A DNA stretch of 18,919 nucleotides from the NCBI GenBank assembly GCA_036759185.1, contig DAIOVD010000079.1, positions 1-18,919 of the forward strand. Reading direction: 5' to 3'. The notes under the pieces are model-generated. The model had not been told where the DNA came from. It ran no database searches and saw nothing but the letters and a program-made list of their open reading frames with translations. Both the position numbers and the translations under genes were made by a program. Of the stretch, positions 1 through 6,671 are shown piece after piece. Numbering within the stretch: position 1 is the stretch's first letter; every line of letters starts with the position of its first letter. This stretch comes from CAMDMI01 sp036759185. GTDB lineage: Bacteria; Bacteroidota; Bacteroidia; Cytophagales; Flexibacteraceae.

Positions 1-51
1 TTGAAGTCTGTGCTCCCATCCGGCTTTTCGTTGTAAAATCTGTTTCCGCTT

Positions 52-1443
52 TTACCGGTAGCCCAGAATTTTCAGCATGCTTTCGCTGTCCTGTTCAGGT
101 GCAAAAAGCTCTGTTGATACGTTTCCTTCTGCATCTTTCTGGATCAGCACATGTTTGGGTGCCGGAATGAGACAGTGCTGAATTCCACCATAGCCGCCCA
201 GCGATTCCTGATATGCACCGGTGTGGAAAAAGCCCACATACAACTGTTCTTCGTCGTCAATTTTCGGAAGGAAAACCACGGAACTGTGTGCCTCTGAATT
301 GTAGTAATCCATCGAATCGCAGGTGAGTCCCCCAAGGTTTACCTGATGGTATCGCTTGTTCCAGTGGTTGATCGAAAGCATGATGTATTTCTGATTCAAT
401 CCCCAGGCATCCGGAAGGTTGGTTATGAACGAGCTGTCCACCATATACCACAATTCCTTATCGTTCTGTTGTTTCTGGTCGAGAATGGAATAGATCACTG
501 CACCGCTTTCACCCACGGTAAAGCTTCCGAATTCGGTGAAAATATCCGGCATTGGCACATCCTGTTCGTTGCAGATGTACTGGATGTTTTCCACAATCTG
601 ATCGATGATGTATTCGTAATCAAACTCAAACTGCATCGACGTTTTGATCGGAAGTCCGCCTCCAATGTCAATGCTGTCGAGTTCCGGACAGATTTTCTTC
701 AGTTCGCAGTACAACTCCACAAACTTGGCCAGTTCGTTCCAGTAGTATGCCGTGTCCTTCATGCCGGTGTTCACAAAGAAATGAAGGGTTTTGAGGGAGA
801 ATTTCGCCCGGCCTTCGATCCGTTTTTTATACAGATCAATGATCTCGTTGTACCGGATACCCAGACGGGAAGTATAAAACTCAAAGTTGGGTTCTTCGTC
901 AGCCGCAATCCGGATACCAACCTGACAGTTAACCTTGATGTTTTGTTCGTAGTAATCGATTTCCGTGAGGTTGTCCAGAATCGGAATGCAGTTATGGAAA
1001 CCGTCATTGATCAGCTCGCTGATGTACTGCGCATACAACGGACGCTTGTAGCCATTGCACAAAAAATAGGTATCCTTCGTAACCAGTCCTCGGTTGTACA
1101 GCTCCCGGATAATCGGAATATCATAAGCCGAAGATGTTTCAATGTGGATGTTGTTTTTCAAAGCCTCCTCGAGCACAAAACGGAAGTGACTCGATTTGGT
1201 GCAGTAACAATAGGTGTATTTGCCGGTGTACCCGTATTTTTCAAAGGCTTTCTGGAAATAACCTCTTGCCTTTTGAATATGCTGGGTAATTTTTGGTAAA
1301 TAGCTTATTTTCAATGGTGTACCATATTGCTCAATAACAGGCATCAAGGGTACTCCGTTGAAATGAAGCTCATTGTCAACTACTTTGAATTCTTCAGTTG
1401 GGAACTCAAAAGTTTGTTCGATTAAGTCGATGTATTCCAGCAT
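52..1443 (-). CDS. speA: Arginine decarboxylase (short, PLP fold type III)
   Basis: A 463-residue cytoplasmic enzyme predicted to convert arginine to agmatine and CO2, the first step of an agmatine-based polyamine route. Visible in the sequence: the pyridoxal-phosphate lysine in CTKSSH (Lys83), His221 in HFFVNT as the likely ring-stacking residue, the glycine loop DIGGG (259-263), Glu304 in TEFGS, and the CDSMD motif (Cys375-Asp376), matching the catalytic Cys-Asp of this decarboxylase family. It is much shorter than the ~630-residue E. coli SpeA but has the usual length of the Bacteroidota form. It is the last minus-strand gene before the window edge; the 51 bases beyond its stop show no recognisable gene. 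The photolyase lies 106 bases upstream on the same strand, so co-transcription is possible but not shown. Diaminopimelate or carboxynorspermidine decarboxylase are alternatives from the same fold; the Cys-Asp motif and length favour arginine. Confidence 0.85.
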   Translation of the reverse strand: MLEYIDLIEQTFEFPTEEFKVVDNELHFNGVPLMPVIEQYGTPLKISYLPKITQHIQKARGYFQKAFEKYGYTGKYTYCYCTKSSHFRFVLEEALKNNIHIETSSAYDIPIIRELYNRGLVTKDTYFLCNGYKRPLYAQYISELINDGFHNCIPILDNLTEIDYYEQNIKVNCQVGIRIAADEEPNFEFYTSRLGIRYNEIIDLYKKRIEGRAKFSLKTLHFFVNTGMKDTAYYWNELAKFVELYCELKKICPELDSIDIGGGLPIKTSMQFEFDYEYIIDQIVENIQYICNEQDVPMPDIFTEFGSFTVGESGAVIYSILDQKQQNDKELWYMVDSSFITNLPDAWGLNQKYIMLSINHWNKRYHQVNLGGLTCDSMDYYNSEAHSSVVFLPKIDDEEQLYVGFFHTGAYQESLGGYGGIQHCLIPAPKHVLIQKDAEGNVSTELFAPEQDSESMLKILGYR

Positions 1444-1549
1444 GTTGAATAGCCAGTTATAGTTAATCTTTTGTAAAAGGGAATGCGATTTAACACAATT
1501 TTTTCATGAGGCCAAGTGATGTCGAAATGATAACATTCACGTTTCAATA
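1444..1549. other. Gap between photolyase and arginine decarboxylase
   Basis: This A/T-rich 106-base gap lies between two minus-strand genes. Read on the minus strand, I see no exact TAnnTTTG element, no strong hairpin with a T run and no small ORF that I would defend. It may hold the decarboxylase promoter, but the sequence alone does not locate one. Confidence 0.4.
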
Positions 1550-2875
1550 TCAAGCAGATTTATTGGGTTCTACCAAAGCCTTTTTATATGTGTCCAGAAC
1601 CCGTTTCCGGGCATATTCATGATTCACAACCTGGTTTTGCAGGTACTCAGGACGATTCCACTCAGGCACCCATTTTTTGATGTAGGTCCATTGTTTGTCG
1701 AACTTTTCTGTCTGCAGAGTCGGATTGAAAACCCGGAAATACGGGGCCGCATCGCAACCCGAACCTGCTGCCCATTGCCAGCCTCCGTTGTTTGCGGCCA
1801 GATCGAAATCCAGAAGTTTCTCAGCAAACCAGGCTTCGCCCCATCGCCAGTCGATAAGCAGGTGCTTCACCAGAAAACTGGCGGTGATCATCCGCACCCG
1901 GTTGTGCATAAAGCCGGTTTCGTTCAGTTCCCGCATGCCGGCATCCACAATCGGGTAGCCGGTTTTGCCTTCACACCATCGGCGGAATTCGTCCGGATCA
2001 TTTCTCCATTCAATGGTATCGTACGCCGGCTTGAAAGACTTTCCTTCTCCCACCCGCTCAAAATTCCACAAAATCTGCATGTAGAACTCCCGCCAGATCA
2101 GCTCATTCAACCAGGTTTCACTCAAAGGCAACGCCCGTTTCACCAGTTTTCGGATGCTCACCGTCCCGAACCGCAGGTGCACACTGAGCCTGGATGTGGC
2201 AGGAAGTGCAGGAAAATCCCGCTTTTCACCATATTCCCGGATCAGTTTGTCGGCGACTTCAAGCGAAGGAAATCCACCATCTGTTTCTTCAAATCCCATC
2301 TCCTGTAAGGACTGTATCGGTTGCGCTTCCCATTGCAGAAAACGGTGGGTTTCCTTTTCAGATGGAAATTCAGGCACAGGTTGTTCGATCAAAAGGGCCT
2401 TCCAGCGTTTGGAATAAGGTGTAAAAACAGTGTAGGGCAATCCTTGTCCGGACAAAACTTCCTCTTTTTCAAATACCACCTGATCTTTGAAGGTATGAAA
2501 GCCCACTCCATATTTCTCCAGCATCTGACCAATCTGTTCATCGCGTTGCCGGGCATAGGGTTCATAATCATGGTTGGTGTAAACAGCCGCCAGCTTTCCT
2601 TTTGAAAGGAGGTGAGCGAAAACCTCTTCCGGTGTTCCATGATAAAACCGCAATCCACTTCCTGCTTGCTTCAGCTTTTCATGCATTTGATTCAGGGTGG
2701 AATGAATAAACTGAAGTCGCTTATCCTGTTTGTTTTCCAGTTTGTCGAGGATGGATGTATCAAAAATGAAAACCGGTAATACCGGCAAACCACTTTTCAA
2801 TGCTTGAAACAAACCATGATTGTCGTCCAGCCGAAGGTCACGGCGGAACCAGAAAACAGAAAATTGATCGGTCAT
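1550..2875 (-). CDS. phr: Deoxyribodipyrimidine photolyase (class I CPD type)
   Basis: A 441-residue flavoprotein predicted to use light to split cyclobutane pyrimidine dimers. The N-terminal Rossmann-like antenna-binding domain opens with VFWFRRDLRLDDN (7-19). The FAD-binding helical domain starts near LSVHLRFGTVS (230-240) and carries NELIWREFY (257-265) and GKTGYPIVDAGMRELNETG (303-321). Aligned by eye to E. coli PhrB, the electron-transfer tryptophans correspond to Trp290, Trp343 and Trp366, the dimer-contact Trp277 to Trp261, and the FAD-N5 asparagine to Asn362 (in ANNGGW). Keeping that asparagine favours a repair enzyme over a plant-like cryptochrome. One difference is GFMHNR, where E. 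coli has GWMHNR. It is divergent from the methylmalonyl-CoA mutase. The chosen ATG gives a complete N-terminus, directly preceded by TCCTCCTT, which is not a Shine-Dalgarno sequence. Confidence 0.93.
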   Translation of the reverse strand: MTDQFSVFWFRRDLRLDDNHGLFQALKSGLPVLPVFIFDTSILDKLENKQDKRLQFIHSTLNQMHEKLKQAGSGLRFYHGTPEEVFAHLLSKGKLAAVYTNHDYEPYARQRDEQIGQMLEKYGVGFHTFKDQVVFEKEEVLSGQGLPYTVFTPYSKRWKALLIEQPVPEFPSEKETHRFLQWEAQPIQSLQEMGFEETDGGFPSLEVADKLIREYGEKRDFPALPATSRLSVHLRFGTVSIRKLVKRALPLSETWLNELIWREFYMQILWNFERVGEGKSFKPAYDTIEWRNDPDEFRRWCEGKTGYPIVDAGMRELNETGFMHNRVRMITASFLVKHLLIDWRWGEAWFAEKLLDFDLAANNGGWQWAAGSGCDAAPYFRVFNPTLQTEKFDKQWTYIKKWVPEWNRPEYLQNQVVNHEYARKRVLDTYKKALVEPNKSA

Positions 2876-3025
2876 AAGGAGGATTAACTTCCGTGTCGGG
2901 CAGATGGTTTAAAATTCATCGGGAGTTGCCGGAAGCTAATTTAATCGAGCCGTCATTCCTGCCCGAATTTGCCGGGAAAAGTGTAATCTTGCCCCTGAAA
3001 ACTGAGTTTTTCAAACTACCTGAAT
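2876..3025. promoter_or_regulatory. Divergent intergenic region (photolyase / mutase)
   Basis: These 150 bases separate two divergent start codons, so they must hold the start signals for both genes unless transcription reads in from outside. On the plus strand TAATCTTG (2984-2991) matches the Bacteroidota -7 consensus TAnnTTTG in all but one fixed position and lies 34 bases before the mutase ATG. The nearest TTTG upstream (2968-2971) is too close, so the assignment is weak. I found no convincing counterpart for the photolyase strand and no recognisable cobalamin riboswitch; the region is short for one. Confidence 0.3.
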
Positions 3026-5125
3026 ATGACCGAAAAAAGATCGTATGCCGGCACGGGTTTCCATCCGTTTGAAGGCAGTTCTGTTCAAAATCCGAAGCCA
3101 GCCCCGTCGTATCTGAACGCACCCGGATATTTTCCATTTGCACGTGGGCCCTATCCGGCGATGTATGTTACCCAGCCCTGGACCATCCGCCAGTATGCCG
3201 GGTTTTCGACGGCCAAAGACTCCAACGCATTCTATCGCCAGAATCTGGCCGGAGGGCAAATGGGTTTGTCAGTTGCATTCGATTTGCCAACGCACCGGGG
3301 TTACGATTCTGATCATGAGCGGGCGGCAGGTGATGTCGGTGCGGCAGGTGTAGCCATCGATTCGGTGGAGGACATGAAGGTTTTGTTCGATGGGATTCCT
3401 CTCGACAAAATCTCGGTTTCGATGACCATGAACGGGGCCGTGATTCCAATTATGGCATTCTACATTGTGGCCGCTCTGGAACAAGGCGTGCAGCCGGAAC
3501 AACTGGCGGGTACTATTCAGAACGACATTCTGAAAGAATTTATGGTGCGGAATACGTTCATCTATCCACCTGATCCTTCGATGAAACTGGTGGCGGAGAT
3601 TTTCTCGTACACAGCCGCCCGGATGCCGAAGTTCAATTCGATTTCGGTGAGTGGATACCACATGCACGAAGCGGGTGCACCAGCGCATCTGGAGTTGGCC
3701 TATACATTGGCCGATGGTTTGGAATACGTGAAAACAGGTTTGAAAGCCGGGTTGAAAGTGGATGAATTTGCTCCGCGGATTTCCTTCTTCTGGGCAATTG
3801 GGATGGACTACCTTACAGAAGTTGCCAAACTGAGAGCCGGCCGCATTTTATGGGCCGAACTCATGGCCCGGTTTGAACCTAAAAACGATAAATCCTCGAT
3901 GCTAAGGGCGCATTGCCAGACGTCTGGATATTCGCTCACCGAGCAGGATCCGTTCAACAATGTGGCCCGTACTGCCATCGAAGCCATGGCAGCTGCACAC
4001 GGTCAGACCCAAAGTCTGCACACCAACTCGCTCGATGAAGCCATTGCGCTTCCAACACCTTTTTCTGCCCGTATTGCACGTAACACACAGATTTTCATTC
4101 AGAAAGAAACCGATTCCTGTCATGTAATCGATCCATGGGGTGGTTCGGCCGAACTCGAAAGAAGAACGATGGATCTGCTTGAAAGGGCCCGTCAGGAACT
4201 CGATTCGATTGAAAAAGAAGGAGGCATGACGGCCGCCATCGACCGGGGAATTCCAAAAATGCGGATCGAAGAAGCGGCTGCCCGGAAGCAGGCCAACATT
4301 GATACAGGTCTTGAATTCCTGGTTGGGATCAATCTCAATACACAGCCCCGGTTGCAGAATATGGAGGTTCTCACCATCGACCTTGAAAAAGTCCGCAAAG
4401 AACAGATCGATCGTCTGGCTGAAATCCGTTCAACACGGGACGAAGCAGCGGTTCAGCAAGCTCTTTCCAATATTGAGAAAAGAGCCTTTTACCTGAAGGA
4501 CAATGAGGCAGGTGGTTTGCCTGAAGAGAATATCCTTCAACTCGCTGTTGAAGCGGCAAAACTGAGGGCCACACTTGGAGAAATTTCTCTTGCGATTGAA
4601 AAAGCATTTTCACGGCATAATCCACCCATCCGTTTAATTTCGGGTGTTTATCAGTCCATCGTGGAACACAACGAAGATTTTATAAAAGCACGTAAACTGG
4701 CCGACCTATTTGCGGAAAAAGAAGGGCGTCGCCCCCGGATTCTGGTGGCCAAACTGGGTCAGGACGGACACGACCGTGGGGCGAAAGTGGTGGCATCCGG
4801 TTATGCCGATCTGGGTTTTGATGTAGATGTGGGGCCGTTGTTTGCGATGCCGGATGAAGTAGCACGACAGGCTCTGGAAAACGATGTGCACATTGTGGGC
4901 GTATCATCACTGGCTGGTGGTCACCGGATCTGGCTTCCGAAGCTGAAAGAAGAACTGGTGAATTCCGGGATAGGTGATGTGATGCTGATTGCAGGAGGGG
5001 TGATACCGTCTGACGACTACGAATGGTTGAAAGAGAGAGGCGTTGATTTTGTATTCGGACCTGGTACCGTCATATCAAAAGCGGCCATTGAAATGCTGGA
5101 ATCGTTGCTGTCAAAGGTTTCCTGA
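3026..5125 (+). CDS. scpA: Methylmalonyl-CoA mutase, single-chain adenosylcobalamin form
   Basis: A 699-residue cytoplasmic enzyme that interconverts methylmalonyl-CoA and succinyl-CoA by an adenosylcobalamin radical mechanism, linking propionate or odd-chain metabolism to the TCA cycle. The TIM-barrel substrate domain fills residues ~30-540. The catalytic tyrosine in TIRQYAGFS is Tyr57; Arg175 in EFMVRNT and His212 in SGYHM correspond to Tyr89, Arg207 and His244 of the Propionibacterium enzyme. Keeping Tyr and Arg argues against isobutyryl-CoA mutase. The C-terminal cobalamin-binding domain (~565-699) has KLGQDGHDRG with the lower-ligand His582, then GVSSLAGGH and AGGVIP. QPWT at 50-53 has Gln where the Propionibacterium enzyme has Arg; from memory E. 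coli Sbm/ScpA also has Gln. No small-subunit (mutA) gene adjoins it, although Bacteroidota often have a mutA-mutB pair. Confidence 0.95.
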   Translation: MTEKRSYAGTGFHPFEGSSVQNPKPAPSYLNAPGYFPFARGPYPAMYVTQPWTIRQYAGFSTAKDSNAFYRQNLAGGQMGLSVAFDLPTHRGYDSDHERAAGDVGAAGVAIDSVEDMKVLFDGIPLDKISVSMTMNGAVIPIMAFYIVAALEQGVQPEQLAGTIQNDILKEFMVRNTFIYPPDPSMKLVAEIFSYTAARMPKFNSISVSGYHMHEAGAPAHLELAYTLADGLEYVKTGLKAGLKVDEFAPRISFFWAIGMDYLTEVAKLRAGRILWAELMARFEPKNDKSSMLRAHCQTSGYSLTEQDPFNNVARTAIEAMAAAHGQTQSLHTNSLDEAIALPTPFSARIARNTQIFIQKETDSCHVIDPWGGSAELERRTMDLLERARQELDSIEKEGGMTAAIDRGIPKMRIEEAAARKQANIDTGLEFLVGINLNTQPRLQNMEVLTIDLEKVRKEQIDRLAEIRSTRDEAAVQQALSNIEKRAFYLKDNEAGGLPEENILQLAVEAAKLRATLGEISLAIEKAFSRHNPPIRLISGVYQSIVEHNEDFIKARKLADLFAEKEGRRPRILVAKLGQDGHDRGAKVVASGYADLGFDVDVGPLFAMPDEVARQALENDVHIVGVSSLAGGHRIWLPKLKEELVNSGIGDVMLIAGGVIPSDDYEWLKERGVDFVFGPGTVISKAAIEMLESLLSKVS

Positions 5126-5315
5126 TTCGCAGACAGCGGGATTGGTTTGGCCTCAATCACCAGATTGGCAGGTGCTAAAAAATAAATTCTGCCTGAATTT
5201 TCGAAAGGTTATACATTACCATACGGTAAAGTTTTAAAAATCAAGAGGTTCTTTTCCTTTTTACTCTCGCAAATTATTGTCTTTTTTGCAGTTGAATTGG
5301 TTACGAATAATTTAC
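5126..5315. other. Intergenic region before rfbC
   Basis: This 190-base spacer is A/T-rich in its second half. The scpA-proximal part has only a weak stem (GATTG/CAATC) without a T run, so I do not call a terminator. The promoter of the polysaccharide trio probably lies here, but I see no exact TTTG-N19-TAnnTTTG pair. TAATTTAC, directly before the rfbC ATG, is too close to the start codon for an ordinary -7 element. Confidence 0.35.
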
Positions 5316-5855
5316 ATGGAGGTAAGCGAGCTGGCACTCAAAGGAATCATTGAACTGAGGCCGCGGGTATTTGAAGACGAACGAGGTTATTTTTTTGAAT
5401 CGTATAACGAAAAGGTTTTTGCTGATCACGGAATAGACGTACGGTTTGTGCAGGATAACCAGTCATTCTCAACAACCGGTGTTGTCAGAGGTCTTCATTT
5501 TCAGGCACCTCCATTTGCACAGGGAAAACTGGTCCGGGTAATTTCGGGCCGGGTTCTGGATGTGGTGGTGGATATTCGGAAGGAGTCTCCGACGTACGGG
5601 CAATCGTTATCAGTTGAACTGACCGGAACAGATCAAAAGATGCTGTACATTCCTCCAGGATTCGCTCATGGATTTTCTGTTCTTGAAGACGCTGTTTTCC
5701 AGTACAAATGTTCCAACCTCTATCACAAAGCATCTGAAATGGGTATACATCCTCTGGATCCGGATCTGAATATTTTCTGGGGCACCGGCTCTCCGGTTGT
5801 TTCAGCAAAAGATCTTGAACTACCGGCTTTTCAAAATTTTAACTCTCCTTTTTGA
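5316..5855 (+). CDS. rfbC: dTDP-4-dehydrorhamnose 3,5-epimerase
   Basis: A 179-residue cupin enzyme predicted to epimerise dTDP-4-keto-6-deoxyglucose at C3 and C5, the third step of dTDP-L-rhamnose synthesis. Characteristic features are RPRVFEDERGYFFESYNE (15-32), QDNQSFS (46-52), VVRGLHFQ with the catalytic base His61, VVVDIRKESPTYG (83-95), YIPPGFAHGF (111-120), and the tyrosines in YKCSNLY (Tyr130/Tyr136), one of which should be the catalytic acid. An in-frame TTG lies 39 bases upstream, but the ATG gives the usual ~180-residue length and avoids an unlikely N-terminal extension. The next gene starts 3 bases after the stop, so it is almost certainly co-transcribed with the export genes. The other rhamnose genes (rfbA, rfbB, rfbD) are not in the window. 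A related epimerase making another 6-deoxyhexose cannot be excluded. Confidence 0.9.
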   Translation: MEVSELALKGIIELRPRVFEDERGYFFESYNEKVFADHGIDVRFVQDNQSFSTTGVVRGLHFQAPPFAQGKLVRVISGRVLDVVVDIRKESPTYGQSLSVELTGTDQKMLYIPPGFAHGFSVLEDAVFQYKCSNLYHKASEMGIHPLDPDLNIFWGTGSPVVSAKDLELPAFQNFNSPF

Positions 5856-5858
5856 CGA

Positions 5859-6671
5859 ATGAATATCAGGCTCATTGTAAGCTTTATACTTTTCAGTGTT
5901 CTCATGAGTTCGTGTGAACTCTACAGACGCGATATTTTGTTTAAAGCCCCAAAGGAAAAAGAGGCGGAATTTCTGAAAGCGTCTTATTCCATTCAGAACC
6001 CAAAAAATTATCTGATCAACAAAAATGACTATCTCGAATTTCAGATATTCTCAAACCATGGAGAGATCCTGGTTGATCCGACTTCTGAATTTGTGAAACA
6101 GGTCACATCAGCTGGAAGCAGCGCTACAAAAGGTGTTAAATACCTTGTCCAAAGCGATGGCTGTGTTGACCTTCCGATTATCGGTCACACCAAAGTAGAC
6201 AGCTTGAATATTCACCAATGTGACAGCCTCCTGGCCAATCTTTATGGCAAGTACTACCTGGATGTATTTGTTCTTTCGAAAGTTTCAAACCCCCGCGTAT
6301 ATGTTTTGGGTCTGGGTAGCACAGCAAATTCAGGAGGAGGAAACAGCATTGGACGGGCTCTTGTGGTGACCCTGGAACATGAAAACACCACACTTTTCGA
6401 AATTATCGCCAAGAATGGTGGGGTTGGGATGTATAGTTATACAAACCGGATAAAAATCATACGCGGAAATCTTGCAAACCCTACGATTTTTACTGTAGAT
6501 ATTACCAAATATGATTCCTATCAGAAATCCAATCTCGTGGTTCAACCCAATGATATTATTTACATAGAACCTCTGCGCCGTGGTGCAATCGAATTTTTAC
6601 GAGACTTCTCCCAGATTTCAGGTATTTTGACAGTCCTTTTATCATTTTATATCATCACCAGGATAAACTAA
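5859..6671 (+). CDS. Wza-type polysaccharide export lipoprotein
   Basis: A 270-residue outer-membrane export protein of the Wza/BexD/KpsD class, predicted to form the channel through which a capsule or exopolysaccharide leaves the cell. The N-terminus is a lipoprotein signal peptide (residues 1-18) ending in LMSSC, with Cys19 as the predicted lipidated residue. A polysaccharide biosynthesis/export domain follows (~55-145, including the DGCVDLPIIGHTKVD stretch near 107-121), then an SLBB-like soluble ligand-binding beta-grasp segment (~148-238, ending in VQPNDIIYIEPL). The last ~20 residues form a hydrophobic helix (ISGILTVLLSFYIITRI), consistent with the C-terminal membrane helix of Wza-like proteins. 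It starts 3 bases after rfbC and shares one base with the kinase gene (TAATG), implying translational coupling. It is shorter than E. coli Wza (~380), probably with fewer SLBB repeats. A sampled line of its DNA is A/T-rich compared with scpA. Confidence 0.87.
   Translation: MNIRLIVSFILFSVLMSSCELYRRDILFKAPKEKEAEFLKASYSIQNPKNYLINKNDYLEFQIFSNHGEILVDPTSEFVKQVTSAGSSATKGVKYLVQSDGCVDLPIIGHTKVDSLNIHQCDSLLANLYGKYYLDVFVLSKVSNPRVYVLGLGSTANSGGGNSIGRALVVTLEHENTTLFEIIAKNGGVGMYSYTNRIKIIRGNLANPTIFTVDITKYDSYQKSNLVVQPNDIIYIEPLRRGAIEFLRDFSQISGILTVLLSFYIITRIN

Noticed and set aside
1..51. End of a further gene before the arginine decarboxylase stop
   Set aside because: The stretch is too short. One minus-strand frame stays open, but no recognisable motif supports a gene.
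346..1299. Long plus-strand open frame (317 codons) opposite the arginine decarboxylase
   Set aside because: It lies wholly antisense to a gene with intact catalytic motifs, and its translation shows no recognisable domain or believable start context.
1619..2308. Plus-strand open frame (229 codons) opposite the photolyase
   Set aside because: It is antisense to conserved FAD-binding motifs, and the product is rich in Pro/His/Phe without domain features, as expected of a shadow frame.
3269..3688. Minus-strand open frame of 139 codons inside the mutase
   Set aside because: It overlaps the highly conserved substrate domain on the opposite strand, and its translation is His/Arg-rich with no family resemblance.
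5277..5315. TTG-initiated N-terminal extension of rfbC
   Set aside because: It would add 13 residues not seen in the family; the ATG at 5316 gives the normal length.
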